From contig NZ_JAJIWP010000004.1 of NCBI RefSeq assembly GCF_020880975.1, forward strand, positions 246,550 to 310,549: DNA of 64,000 bases, given 5' to 3'. The notes under the pieces were generated by a model. The model was not told the DNA's origin. It saw nothing but the letters and a program-made list of their open reading frames with translations, and ran no database searches. Every line of letters starts with the position of its first letter. Position 1 is the first letter of the stretch. Below, piece after piece: positions 7,386-16,429 of the stretch. Source of the stretch: Mucilaginibacter sp. UR6-1. Its GTDB lineage: Bacteria; Bacteroidota; Bacteroidia; Sphingobacteriales; Sphingobacteriaceae. The translations under genes and the position numbers were made by a program.

Positions 7386-8936
7386 TTGATAAAGGAATTA
7401 ATTATCGATTCATCCCCCAGCGGAGCTACCATTGCATTATTACAGGATAAACAACTCGTAGAACTTCACAAAGAACAAACCACCAATAATTACACGGTGG
7501 GCGACATCTACCTTGGCAAAATTAAAAAGATAATGCCCGGGCTAAATGCCGCGTTTGTTGATGTTGGATATGAGAAGGATGCCTTTTTGCATTACCTTGA
7601 TTTGGGGCCGCAGGTACAAAGCCTGTTAAAGCTAACCAAGCAGGTACGTAGCGGGGGATATCAGTCTAAGCTGTTAGATCAACTAAAGCTTGAGGCTGAC
7701 ATTAATAAAGGTGGTAAGATATCTGAGGTTTTAACAAAAGGGCAGTTGCTGCCGGTACAAATAGCTAAGGAGCCAATTTCAACAAAAGGCCCAAGGTTAA
7801 GTGCCGACCTGTCAATTGCCGGGCGTTATGTGGTGCTGGTTCCTTTTTCGGAGGTAATATCTATCTCTAAAAAAATCAAGAGCAATACCGAGCGCCAGCG
7901 TTTACGCAAAATTGTTGAAAGCATTAAACCTAAGCACTTTGGCGTAATTATACGCACAGTGTCTGAGGGTAAGGGTGTAACAGAAATGCAAAAGGACCTG
8001 CTTGACCTTATAGCCAAGTGGGAAACGCTGATAACCAAACTTCCGTCGGTTGAGCCGTCCAAAAAAATACTGGGCGAGATCGATCGTACCTCAACAATTT
8101 TGAGGGATATACTTAATGCTGATTTTCAGAGCATTTATGTGAATGATAACAGTATGTACGAAGAAGTAAAATCGTACATACATGAAATATCTCCCGACCA
8201 GGAGAGCATCGTTCGCCTGCACAAACATCGCGACCCGATTTTTGAGCACTATGGCATCGAAAAACAGATTAAGGGAGCCTTTGGAAAAACAGTGAACCTT
8301 GCCGGAGGCGCTTACCTGGTAATTGAGCATACCGAGGCGCTGCACGTTATTGACGTGAACAGCGGCAACCGTACTGCCAATAAAGAGAACCAGGAGGAAA
8401 ACGCCTTACAGGTTAACAAAGAGGCCGCGCGCGAAATAGCCAGGCAACTGCGCCTGCGTGATATGGGTGGTATTGTGGTGATCGATTTTATTGATATGCA
8501 CAAACCGCTTAACCGCAAGGAGCTGTTTGATTACCTGCGCGGAGAGATGGCGCATGACAGGGCTAAACATACCATACTGCCGCCGAGCAAGTTTGGTTTG
8601 GTGCAGATAACACGCCAGCGTGTACGCCCCGAAATGAACATTGTTACCAGCGAGGTATGCCCAACCTGCCACGGCACAGGGGCAATACGCCCAACCATTT
8701 TGCTGCTGGATGATATTGAAAACAACTTCAATTACATCCTGATGGAGCAGAATGAGAAAAATATTACGCTTTGCGTGCACCCTTACATTGAAGCCTATAT
8801 TAAAAAAGGCCTCTATACACGCCAGATGAAATGGTACTTTAAGTACAAACAATGGATAAAAGTTAAAAGCAATCCGGCGTATCAGATCACCGAGTTCCGC
8901 TTTTTCTCATCAAAGGATGAGGAAATTAAATTATAA
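7386..8936 (+). CDS. rng: Ribonuclease E/G family endoribonuclease
   Basis: The 516-residue protein cuts single-stranded RNA in rRNA maturation and mRNA decay. The start is TTG at 7386: it gives the usual I-K-E-L-I-I-D-S opening, and no in-frame ATG lies just upstream (the nearby ATG is in another frame and stops at once). An S1-type RNA-binding domain spans about residues 35-130 (VGDIYLGKI, N-A-A-F-V-D-V-G). The catalytic metal sites are D323 in H-V-I-D-V-N-S-G and D367 in V-V-I-D-F-I-D-M. The zinc link is C425-P-T-C428. It lacks the long C-terminal degradosome scaffold of E. coli RNase E, so it is the short G-type. It is the last gene of the HU cluster. Confidence 0.93.
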   Translation: MIKELIIDSSPSGATIALLQDKQLVELHKEQTTNNYTVGDIYLGKIKKIMPGLNAAFVDVGYEKDAFLHYLDLGPQVQSLLKLTKQVRSGGYQSKLLDQLKLEADINKGGKISEVLTKGQLLPVQIAKEPISTKGPRLSADLSIAGRYVVLVPFSEVISISKKIKSNTERQRLRKIVESIKPKHFGVIIRTVSEGKGVTEMQKDLLDLIAKWETLITKLPSVEPSKKILGEIDRTSTILRDILNADFQSIYVNDNSMYEEVKSYIHEISPDQESIVRLHKHRDPIFEHYGIEKQIKGAFGKTVNLAGGAYLVIEHTEALHVIDVNSGNRTANKENQEENALQVNKEAAREIARQLRLRDMGGIVVIDFIDMHKPLNRKELFDYLRGEMAHDRAKHTILPPSKFGLVQITRQRVRPEMNIVTSEVCPTCHGTGAIRPTILLLDDIENNFNYILMEQNEKNITLCVHPYIEAYIKKGLYTRQMKWYFKYKQWIKVKSNPAYQITEFRFFSSKDEEIKL

Positions 8937-8957
8937 CTGCACGAACATGCAGGTTGT

Positions 8958-8994
8958 AAAATGCAGATGTTTGAAAAAGCATCTGCATTTTTTG
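8958..8994 (+). terminator. Rho-independent terminator after RNase G
   Basis: The arm AAAATGCAGATG (8958-8969) pairs with CATCTGCATTTT starting at 8980, with further T residues after it. It closes the HU-RNase G unit. Confidence 0.8.
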
Positions 8995-9096
8995 TTTCGG
9001 CAAACAGCAAATTGCCAATTATTTTAGCATTTCGTCTCGCTATCTCAAAACAAATCCGCACATTTGCATATCTGTAATTTGCACATCTAAATATAA

Positions 9097-10554
9097 ATGG
9101 CTAAAACCAAGATCGCTTACTTTTGCCAGAGCTGTGGCTACGAGTCACCTAAATGGTTGGGTAAATGCCCCTCATGCGGGCAATGGAATACCTTTGCCGA
9201 GGAGATACTGGAAAAAAACAATGCTTCGGTGCCCGACTGGAAAGCAAATACCTCAACCAGCTTGCAACGTGCCAATAAGCCGGTGCCGGTATCAGAGATA
9301 ACATTTAGCGAAGAACATCGCCTGTTAACGCCTGACGCGGAATTCAACCGGGTATTGGGCGGCGGTATCGTAGCCGGATCGCTGGTACTGATTGGCGGTG
9401 AACCAGGCATAGGTAAATCAACCCTGATGCTGCAGCTTGCATTGAATATGCCTAACCTGAAAGTGCTTTATGTATCGGGCGAGGAAAGCGACAGACAGAT
9501 AAAAATGCGGGCTGAAAGGTTAGCGGCCCCCCAGCCCCCTGAAGGGGGAGCTTTTGATTCAGCATCACCATCTAATGTTCCCCCTTTAGGGGGTAAGGGG
9601 GCTTACATCCTAACCGAAACATCAACCCAAAACATATTTAAGCAAATAGAGCAACTGGAACCAGATCTGGTGGTGATTGATTCGATACAAACCTTGCACT
9701 CGGCGCATATTGAATCAACTCCAGGCAGTGTATCACAAGTGCGTGAATGTACGGCCGAACTGCTGCGTTTTGCTAAGGAAACTTCTACTCCGGTTTTCCT
9801 GATCGGCCATATAACAAAAGACGGCATGATAGCCGGCCCTAAAATATTGGAGCACATGGTTGATACCGTTTTACAGTTTGAAGGCGACAGGCACCATGTT
9901 TACCGTATTTTACGTGCTGTTAAAAACCGTTTTGGCTCCGCATCAGAGTTGGGGATTTATGAAATGTTGGGTGAGGGTTTGCGTGAAGTCTCAAATCCGT
10001 CGGAGATATTGTTATCTCAGCGTGATGAACCACTGAGCGGCGTAACCATATCGGCTACATTAGAGGGTATGCGGCCTATGCTGATAGAAACGCAGGCATT
10101 GGTGAGCACATCTCCTTATGGCACGCCTCAGCGTACCGCTACAGGCTTTGATACCAAACGAATGAATATGCTGCTGGCCGTGCTCGAAAAGCGCTGTGGC
10201 TTCAGATTAGGTGCCAAGGACGTGTTCCTGAACATTACCGGCGGCATACGTGTGGAAGATCCGGCTATTGACCTTGGTCTCGCCGCGGCCATCATCTCCT
10301 CGCACGAGGATATGCCTATCGCTACCAAGGTATGTTTCGCGGGAGAGATAGGCCTGTCAGGAGAGATCAGAGCAGTTAACCGTGTGGAGCAGCGCATTGC
10401 CGAAGCGCAAAAACTCGGTTTCGAGCAGATATTCATATCAAAATACAACCTGCCTAAAGCAGGCGATAAAAAGCGTATCGACTTTTCGAAATATACCATT
10501 GATGTAAAAACCGTAGGTAACATTGAAGAAGTTTTCTCACTTTTATTCGGTTAA
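9097..10554 (+). CDS. radA: DNA repair protein RadA with an in-frame repeat insertion
   Basis: The 485-residue RadA is a RecA-like, Lon-related helicase that helps process recombination intermediates. The N-terminal zinc finger is C10-x2-C13-x10-C24-x2-C27. Walker A is G-E-P-G-I-G-K-S-T at 101-109, the RadA motif K276-N-R-F-G280 is intact, and the last 150 residues form the Lon-like domain. Residues about 144-169 (starting PQPPEGGAF, ending VPPLGGKG) are an insertion. They match a palindromic DNA element in the gene and interrupt the segment between the Walker A domain and the L-T-E-T-S-T strand. The reading frame is kept, so the protein is probably functional with an extra surface loop. Confidence 0.95.
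   Translation: MAKTKIAYFCQSCGYESPKWLGKCPSCGQWNTFAEEILEKNNASVPDWKANTSTSLQRANKPVPVSEITFSEEHRLLTPDAEFNRVLGGGIVAGSLVLIGGEPGIGKSTLMLQLALNMPNLKVLYVSGEESDRQIKMRAERLAAPQPPEGGAFDSASPSNVPPLGGKGAYILTETSTQNIFKQIEQLEPDLVVIDSIQTLHSAHIESTPGSVSQVRECTAELLRFAKETSTPVFLIGHITKDGMIAGPKILEHMVDTVLQFEGDRHHVYRILRAVKNRFGSASELGIYEMLGEGLREVSNPSEILLSQRDEPLSGVTISATLEGMRPMLIETQALVSTSPYGTPQRTATGFDTKRMNMLLAVLEKRCGFRLGAKDVFLNITGGIRVEDPAIDLGLAAAIISSHEDMPIATKVCFAGEIGLSGEIRAVNRVEQRIAEAQKLGFEQIFISKYNLPKAGDKKRIDFSKYTIDVKTVGNIEEVFSLLFG
9526..9602. repeat. Palindromic GC-rich repeat inside radA
   Basis: The first half has C-run, AG, CCCCCTGAAGGGGG; the second half has CCCCCTTTAGGGGG, TAA, G-run. The two halves are inverted copies of each other, and each also folds on itself. 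The middle is CTTTTGATTCAGCATCACC and a few more bases. I recognise this C-run/G-run layout as a dispersed palindromic repeat usually found between genes in Sphingobacteriaceae. Here it sits inside an open frame without a stop. Confidence 0.8.
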
Positions 10555-10626
10555 GCTATCAGGCTTTTTACAAGATCGGCAAACAAAAACGCGTTGATGA
10601 ATATTAAATGCTCATTTACATTTAAT

Positions 10627-11103
10627 ATGAAACGCTTATTTTCAATTGCTACCGGCTTTATGCTGTTTGCCTGCACCTTGCAGACATTGGCACAGGCACC
10701 TAAAACACCTGCTGGTAAAACCTTATACAATACCATCATCGGGTTAGATAAACAGGTATTTGATGCCTATAATAAATGCGACCTGGATAAATTTGAAGAC
10801 TACTTTACCAGCAATGTCGAGTTTTTTCATGACCGCACGGGTTATACCTCATCCCGGCACGATCTGATGAAATCCATGCGCTCTTTATGCGAAAACGGTG
10901 GCCTTGAACGCGTATTGGTTAGCGCCCAGGTTTATACTTTAGATTTTTACGGCGCGCTTGAAACCGGCGTAAATAAATTTTATAAAACAACCAATGGCAA
11001 GCGTAAACTGGTGAATACTTCACGCTTTATACATGTTTGGAAGCAAGATGATGATGGTTGGAAAATATCAAGGGTGATAAGCTACGATCACAAAGCCCAA
11101 TAA
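10627..11103 (+). CDS. Secreted NTF2-like (DUF4440/SnoaL-type) protein
   Basis: I chose ATG 10627, giving 158 residues, because it starts a signal peptide (MKRLF..., cleaved after LAQA, about residue 24). The frame extends 33 bp upstream to a TTG/ATG pair, but that would place polar residues before the signal. The mature part has the small cone-shaped NTF2 pattern: a helix with D-A-Y-N-K-C-D-L-D-K-F, then F-F-H-D-R-T-G-Y and a final V-W-K-Q-D-D-D-G-W-K-I-S-R-V-I-S-Y-D-H. Members bind or process small ligands, and the actual substrate here is unknown. It follows radA by 72 bp and precedes a DUF4920 gene by 32 bp. Confidence 0.7.
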   Translation: MKRLFSIATGFMLFACTLQTLAQAPKTPAGKTLYNTIIGLDKQVFDAYNKCDLDKFEDYFTSNVEFFHDRTGYTSSRHDLMKSMRSLCENGGLERVLVSAQVYTLDFYGALETGVNKFYKTTNGKRKLVNTSRFIHVWKQDDDGWKISRVISYDHKAQ

Positions 11104-11135
11104 AACCATACATGCCGCAGGTTGTTATTATTGGC

Positions 11136-11594
11136 ATGAAAGCTTGGCAAATATTATTCACTATACTTTTTTTATCGGTATCATCCGCAACTTTTGCCCA
11201 AAAGGTGGCCTTACCGCATGGCATGGTTTTCGGCAGCAAGGCTGACACGGCAAATGCGGTTGATGCCAATAACCTGCGCCGCTATATGGGCGAGAAAAAA
11301 CGAATCACCACAATTATTAAAGGCACAGTAGAACGTGTTACTGAAGAAAAAGGCGGCTGGTTTGTGCTGCAAACTAAAGGGGGCGAACCTATTTATGCCC
11401 ACTTCAGAGATTATAACGTTACCCTGCCCAAGCAAATAAAGGGCCGTGTGGTAATAGTTAGCGCCGTTGCCAAACGTGAATTCACGGCAGATGACCACCA
11501 GCATTTTGCAGGCGATACCGTAACTTACAGCACCACCTCAAAAATGAGCAAGGCCATTACCCTTGAAGTAAAGGGGCTGATGATCTATAAATAA
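11136..11594 (+). CDS. Secreted DUF4920-like protein
   Basis: ATG 11136 begins a signal peptide (MKAWQILFTILFLS..., cut near TFAQ), giving 152 residues. In-frame starts at 11112 and 11058 are less likely because they put a charged stretch before the signal. The body has the pattern K-G-T-V-E-R-V, K-G-G-W-F-V-L-Q-T, H-F-R-D-Y, and a beta-rich layout that I associate with DUF4920, a small OB-like periplasmic domain. Function is unknown. It may be co-transcribed with the NTF2-like gene just before it and is convergent with the next gene. Confidence 0.6.
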   Translation: MKAWQILFTILFLSVSSATFAQKVALPHGMVFGSKADTANAVDANNLRRYMGEKKRITTIIKGTVERVTEEKGGWFVLQTKGGEPIYAHFRDYNVTLPKQIKGRVVIVSAVAKREFTADDHQHFAGDTVTYSTTSKMSKAITLEVKGLMIYK

Positions 11595-11599
11595 CCGGA

Positions 11600-12277
11600 T
11601 CAGTTAAAGGAAGCGCCTGATTTTAATACTGAAGCATCAAGATCGAGATCATGCTGAAAAAGCTCACGTATCTTTTGATTAACTTCTTTACGGTTAACAG
11701 TTGCTGCATCGCGGCGGCATTTTAAATAGTGTTCGCGTGCTATTTTTTCAGCCAACTGACCAACAGTTTTAACCGCTAATTGCTTACCCCGCTTTATGGC
11801 AATGAGTAAACCGGCTGCAAAAGCTACTAATCCGGCCATACCAATGATTAAGTTAAAGTACGCAATCACTAACGATAATGCGAACAGTGCCATAAGTGCA
11901 ATTACAATGCTTTGTTTTGGCTGCAATACATTTAAACGCAGCCCCATTTCATGCTCCATATCAGCCACAAGCTGCAAACGTTCCTCTTCGGGGAAAACAT
12001 CTTTAAGGCATGTGTTGGTATTGATGGCGCACCTGTCAATAGTAGTTGAGGCGGTTATGGCGTTGCGCAACATGTAAAAAGCATGCTGGGTGGTGCAGGC
12101 ATCGTTATGTTCAAGCTTTAATTTGCTATGAACAAGATTACACAAATCACCAATAGTACGAGTATTTTCAAAATCGCCCGGGATAAAGGTTATCCCGAAC
12201 GATCTTTCTATCTTTTCTATAACGTCGTGAATTTCATCAGGATCGACGTTTTTTAGTTGTATTAACTTATGATCCAT
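11600..12277 (-). CDS. Unknown protein with helical N-domain and two membrane segments
   Basis: I do not recognise a named family. The 225-residue product has an N-terminal helical region (about 1-110). Its first 50 residues (D-P-D-E-I-H-D-V-I-E-K-I-E then T-R-T-I-G-D-L-C-N-L-V) recall an acyl-carrier-protein fold but lack the D-S-L phosphopantetheine site. Several Cys (in D-A-C-T-T, D-R-C-A, N-T-C-L) lie near residues 60-90. Two membrane helices (about 122-142 and 145-163) are followed by a basic, cytoplasmic, helical tail. It is a single gene, convergent with the DUF4920 gene and downstream of carB on the same strand. Confidence 0.6.
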   Translation of the reverse strand: MDHKLIQLKNVDPDEIHDVIEKIERSFGITFIPGDFENTRTIGDLCNLVHSKLKLEHNDACTTQHAFYMLRNAITASTTIDRCAINTNTCLKDVFPEEERLQLVADMEHEMGLRLNVLQPKQSIVIALMALFALSLVIAYFNLIIGMAGLVAFAAGLLIAIKRGKQLAVKTVGQLAEKIAREHYLKCRRDAATVNRKEVNQKIRELFQHDLDLDASVLKSGASFN

Positions 12278-12319
12278 TAATTAAAGAACAAGTTCCACAA
12301 TCAGAGAAAATCAGCTTAT

Positions 12320-15136
12320 TTACTTACTTAAGTACATTGATTTCTCTTTATACAAATGCCTGAAGTATGGGTCCTGCAGGTCAGGGATAAAGCGTATTGC
12401 CTCACCGGTCGACTTCATTTCAGGGCCAAGCTCCTTGGCTACTTCAGGGAATTTATCATACGAGAAGACCGGCTCTTTAATAGCATAACCTTTTGGTTTA
12501 CGTACAATGGTAAAATCCTTCAGCTTGTTTGCGCCAAGCATTACCTTGGCTGCTATGTTGATGTAAGGTACATCATAAGCTTTGGCGATGAATGGCACTG
12601 TACGTGAAGCGCGCGGGTTAGCCTCGATCACGTATACCTTTTCATTTTTTATAGCAAATTGTATGTTCAGCAAGCCACGAACGTTTAGCGCGGTTGCTAT
12701 CTTTTTAGTATACGTTTCCATCTGTTCGATCACATTGTCTGACAGATCAAACGGTGGCAATACCGCATATGAGTCGCCTGAGTGTATACCGGCAGGCTCA
12801 ATGTGCTCCATTAAACCAATAATGTGTACCTCATCGCCATCGCTTATTGAATCTGATTCAGCTTCTGACGCGCGATCAAGGAAGTGGTCGATCAGCACAC
12901 GGTTGCCGGGCAGATTTTTCAGCAGGCTTACTACCGCTTTTTCAAGGTCTTCATCATTTATCACGATGCTCATGCCCTGGCCGCCTAAAACATAGCTTGG
13001 GCGAACAAGTACCGGGTAACCTACCTCGTGCGCAACCTCAAGGGCTTCTTCAGCACTCTCGGCAACACCGTATTTAGGGTATGGAATATCAAGGTCTTTC
13101 AGCAGGTCAGAAAAACGGCCGCGATCCTCAGCTATATCCATATCAGGGAATGATGTGCCAATAATGCGAATGCCGTGCTCATGCAGCTTCTCGGCCATTT
13201 TAAGAGCGGTTTGGCCACCCAGTTGTACCACTACACCGTAAGGCTGCTCCAGGTCAATGATCTCGCGAACATGCTCCCAGAAAACCGGTTCAAAGTACAG
13301 CTTATCGGCCATGTTAAAGTCGGTTGATACGGTTTCAGGGTTACAGTTAACCATGATGGCCTCAAAACCGGCTTCTTTGGCTGCAAGCAGGCCATGCACA
13401 CAGCTATAATCAAACTCAATGCCCTGGCCAATACGGTTAGGGCCCGAGCCTAATACAATGATCTTTTTCTTGTCAGATACTACCGATTCGTTCTCGCCCT
13501 CATAGGTTGAGTAGTAGTAAGGTGTTTGTGCCGGGAACTCCGCGGCGCAGGTATCTACCATTTTATATACGCGGCGTATGCCTAATTGCTTGCGGCGTTG
13601 GTAAACATCCTCTTCGGTGGTATTGGTAAGTACGTAAGCGATCTGCGCGTCCGAAAAACCTTTTTGTTTCAGTGTGAAGAAGAAATCTTCAGGAATATTG
13701 TTCAGTGAATAACGGCGAAGCTCGTTCTCCATGTTAACCACTTCCTGTATCTGGTTCAAAAACCAGCGGTCAATTTTGGTAGCCTTGCGTACCGATTCAA
13801 TTGGCACACCCAGGCTCAGGGCATCGTATATATGGAACAGCCTGTCCCAGCTTGGGTGCTCAAGGCTGTGCATAATCTCATCAAGGTTGCGGCTTTGGCG
13901 ACCATCGGCACCTAAACCGGCACGACCAATCTCCAAACTCTGGCAAGCTTTCTGCAAAGCTTCAATAAAGGTACGGCCAATGCCCATTACCTCACCTACC
14001 GATTTCATTTGCAGGCCAAGCTCACGGTTAGCGCCTTTGAATTTATCAAAGTTCCAGCGAGGGATTTTTACGATCACATAATCCAACGTTGGCTCAAAGT
14101 AAGCCGATGTGGTTTTAGTGATCTGGTTTTCTATCTCGTCGAGGTTATAACCTATGGCCAGCTTAGCGGCTATTTTAGCGATAGGGTAACCTGTTGCTTT
14201 TGATGCCAGTGCTGATGAACGTGATACACGCGGGTTAATCTCGATAGCGATGATCTCCTCATTGGCCGGGTTTACCGAAAACTGTACGTTACAACCTCCG
14301 GCAAAATTACCGATGGCGCGCATCATCCTGATGGCCTGATTACGCATATCCTGGTAGCAGCGGTCGCTCAGCGTCATCGCAGGTGCCACGGTGATCGAGT
14401 CGCCGGTGTGGATGCCCATCGGGTCAAAGTTCTCGATTGAACAGATGATTATCACGTTGTCGCGGCTATCGCGCAGCAACTCAAGCTCGTATTCTTTCCA
14501 GCCTAAAACAGCCTGCTCAACCAATACCTCGTGTGTTGGTGATGCCTGCAGGCCACGGCTAAGGGCGGCGTCAAATTCTTCTTTTTTATGCACAAAGCCT
14601 GCGCCTTTACCACCCAGGGTATAGCTTGGGCGTATTACCAGCGGGAAACCAATTTCCTGCGCGGCTTCTTTACCTTCTAAAAATGAGTTGGCAATTTTTG
14701 AGGTAGCTACGCCCACACCAATATCAACCATTAACTGGCGGAAGGCTTCGCGGTTCTCGGTTTTTTCAATAGCGGCTATATCAACACCGATAATTTTAAC
14801 ACCGTATTTTTCCCAAATGCCTTGCTCGTCGGCATTAATACAAAGGTTTAGCGCGGTTTGGCCGCCCATTGTAGGTAATACGGCATCAATTTGCTGCTCC
14901 TGTAAAATTTGTTCAATGCTTTCTGTGGTTAGCGGTAACAGGTATACATTGTCAGCAATAACCTTATCCGTCATGATAGTGGCGGGGTTGCTGTTAATGA
15001 TAGTTACCGAGATGCCTTCCTCTTTTAAAGAAAGTGCAGCTTGTGAGCCTGAGTAATCAAACTCGCAGGCCTGGCCTATAATAATAGGACCTGAACCAAT
15101 AATCAATACCGATTTGATGGAAGAATTTTTGGGCAT
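12320..15136 (-). CDS. carB: Carbamoyl-phosphate synthase large subunit, without allosteric domain
   Basis: The 938-residue enzyme makes carbamoyl phosphate from ammonia (delivered by CarA), bicarbonate and two ATP, for pyrimidines and arginine. It has the two homologous ATP-grasp halves: the first opens S-V-L-I-I-G-S-G-P-I-I-I-G-Q-A-C-E-F-D-Y-S and the second K-I-I-V-L-G-S-G-P-N-R-I-G-Q-G. E. coli CarB has about 1073 residues. This protein ends at the close of the second synthetase half (R-F-I-P-D-L-Q-D-P-Y-F) and so lacks the C-terminal MGS domain that binds UMP and ornithine. I believe this length is normal in the lineage. carA is not adjacent. Confidence 0.95.
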   Translation of the reverse strand: MPKNSSIKSVLIIGSGPIIIGQACEFDYSGSQAALSLKEEGISVTIINSNPATIMTDKVIADNVYLLPLTTESIEQILQEQQIDAVLPTMGGQTALNLCINADEQGIWEKYGVKIIGVDIAAIEKTENREAFRQLMVDIGVGVATSKIANSFLEGKEAAQEIGFPLVIRPSYTLGGKGAGFVHKKEEFDAALSRGLQASPTHEVLVEQAVLGWKEYELELLRDSRDNVIIICSIENFDPMGIHTGDSITVAPAMTLSDRCYQDMRNQAIRMMRAIGNFAGGCNVQFSVNPANEEIIAIEINPRVSRSSALASKATGYPIAKIAAKLAIGYNLDEIENQITKTTSAYFEPTLDYVIVKIPRWNFDKFKGANRELGLQMKSVGEVMGIGRTFIEALQKACQSLEIGRAGLGADGRQSRNLDEIMHSLEHPSWDRLFHIYDALSLGVPIESVRKATKIDRWFLNQIQEVVNMENELRRYSLNNIPEDFFFTLKQKGFSDAQIAYVLTNTTEEDVYQRRKQLGIRRVYKMVDTCAAEFPAQTPYYYSTYEGENESVVSDKKKIIVLGSGPNRIGQGIEFDYSCVHGLLAAKEAGFEAIMVNCNPETVSTDFNMADKLYFEPVFWEHVREIIDLEQPYGVVVQLGGQTALKMAEKLHEHGIRIIGTSFPDMDIAEDRGRFSDLLKDLDIPYPKYGVAESAEEALEVAHEVGYPVLVRPSYVLGGQGMSIVINDEDLEKAVVSLLKNLPGNRVLIDHFLDRASEAESDSISDGDEVHIIGLMEHIEPAGIHSGDSYAVLPPFDLSDNVIEQMETYTKKIATALNVRGLLNIQFAIKNEKVYVIEANPRASRTVPFIAKAYDVPYINIAAKVMLGANKLKDFTIVRKPKGYAIKEPVFSYDKFPEVAKELGPEMKSTGEAIRFIPDLQDPYFRHLYKEKSMYLSK

Positions 15137-15251
15137 AGGGCTTTTTTAATTCAAAAAGTTAAAGTTATAGCCTTCATCCATTTAAGCTGGATTTACGGAC
15201 TGTTTCCTATGCGCTGAAAGCGAGGATAAAACCGACTTCAGCGTCGGGGTG

Positions 15252-15259
15252 CAAAGATA
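15252..15259 (-). promoter_or_regulatory. Bacteroidota -7 box for carB, with a leader inverted repeat
   Basis: On the minus strand TATCTTTG matches TAnnTTTG, about 115 bp before the carB ATG. No TTG box is found at the usual distance. The predicted leader contains the inverted repeat CGCTGAA (15237-15243 read on minus) and TTCAGCG (15212-15218 read on minus), which could form a hairpin. The rest of the 215-bp gap shows nothing else I can support. Confidence 0.45.
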
Positions 15260-15351
15260 GAACTTATTGCATTAAATTGCGGGGATTTTTGTAAAATTTT
15301 AAGGCGCTTGCTTGAGGGCGGTTTTAGCAGAGATTTTAGCTCTGAAACTAA

Positions 15352-16401
15352 TCAATAAGACACCCTGCTGCTAAACCAATCATTAGGCACCTTCGGATCA
15401 ATTGGCCGGCCTATAAATTTAAGTCTTTCAGGCCCAAAATCTATCGGCACGGTAAGCTTAACTTTGCGATACACTCCCCGCTCTGATGCGGGTTTCCAAC
15501 CCTGTGCATCAAAAATCAACCGCTCTGCCTCGGCAGACAGGTATTCATCCGGAGATCGCAAAGTTCGTACAGAGTCAACCCTGCCGCTAAGGTCAACTGT
15601 AAACTCAACAAATACCCGGCCTTTAGTTTTGTTCTTTTTTGATTTTGCGGAAGATAATAAGTTTTGCTGAAGATATTTTGTAAAAGCCTCATATCCGCCG
15701 GCGTATTCGGGCTGTACTAAGTCCTGAGTTGCGTAGGTGTGCTTAATGCCCAGGTTATCATATGAGGTACCTGAAATAAAAAGGCCATCCTCATATTTTT
15801 CAGTGTAATTTACGTTCAATGCGGTATCTATACCGTTCCAATCCCCGTGGCGTTTACCATTCTTCACAAGCCCGGCTTCTAATAAGCCATCAAATTGCTC
15901 TGTATAAACCTTATATAAACCAAATCCGTCATTTGCTAACACCGTACCGTCAACATCATTACATATTTCAAGTTTATAATTGTTTATAAACTTTAAGTTG
16001 TTTCGGTCAGTATACTCTGTTGGCGTAGTAAAATAACGGTAAGTGTATAGTTTGCCGTTCGGGAAATATTCATAAAAATCCCCTGATATTTTGCCGTTGG
16101 AAAATTCAATTATATTTTGAATTTTTCCGTTATAATAATATGTCAGGATTTTTCCTTGCGGAATGAAGGCCTTTTCACTTAATGATTTACCAATGAGCTT
16201 TTTTTTATTGTCGGTATATAGTTCTGTAATGTTATATAAAACGTCGCCGGAGTCAGGCGCGCTAATTATCCTTATGTAATCCGCACTATCTTTATTATTT
16301 ACTAATCTGCGATCATTTTTAAGAAACCAAACGTTTTGCGCAAAAGTTACTTTGCCCAACAAAAGCAACAATGCTATGCTGAAAGTAATTTTATTGTGCA
16401 T
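15352..16401 (-). CDS. TonB C-terminal domain protein with MORN-like repeats
   Basis: The 349-residue protein has a signal peptide (about 1-21, ending TFAQ) and no membrane anchor after it. The middle third shows repeated Y-Y-N-G-K-I, F-S-N-G-K-I-S-G-D-F-Y-E-Y-F-P-N-G-K-L units, the MORN/toxin-antitoxin-repeat pattern. The C-terminal 90 residues (G-R-V-F-V-E-F-T-V-D-L-S-G-R-V-D-S-V-R) form a TonB-like domain, closing with K-L-T-V-P-I-D-F. Domains of this kind appear in energy transducers, but without an N-terminal membrane anchor or Pro-rich spacer this one probably does not transmit energy. I would call it a secreted or periplasmic TonB-domain protein. Confidence 0.75.
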   Translation of the reverse strand: MHNKITFSIALLLLLGKVTFAQNVWFLKNDRRLVNNKDSADYIRIISAPDSGDVLYNITELYTDNKKKLIGKSLSEKAFIPQGKILTYYYNGKIQNIIEFSNGKISGDFYEYFPNGKLYTYRYFTTPTEYTDRNNLKFINNYKLEICNDVDGTVLANDGFGLYKVYTEQFDGLLEAGLVKNGKRHGDWNGIDTALNVNYTEKYEDGLFISGTSYDNLGIKHTYATQDLVQPEYAGGYEAFTKYLQQNLLSSAKSKKNKTKGRVFVEFTVDLSGRVDSVRTLRSPDEYLSAEAERLIFDAQGWKPASERGVYRKVKLTVPIDFGPERLKFIGRPIDPKVPNDWFSSRVSY

Positions 16402-16429
16402 GTGATGGTGGTAAAGGCTATCAGTTAGG

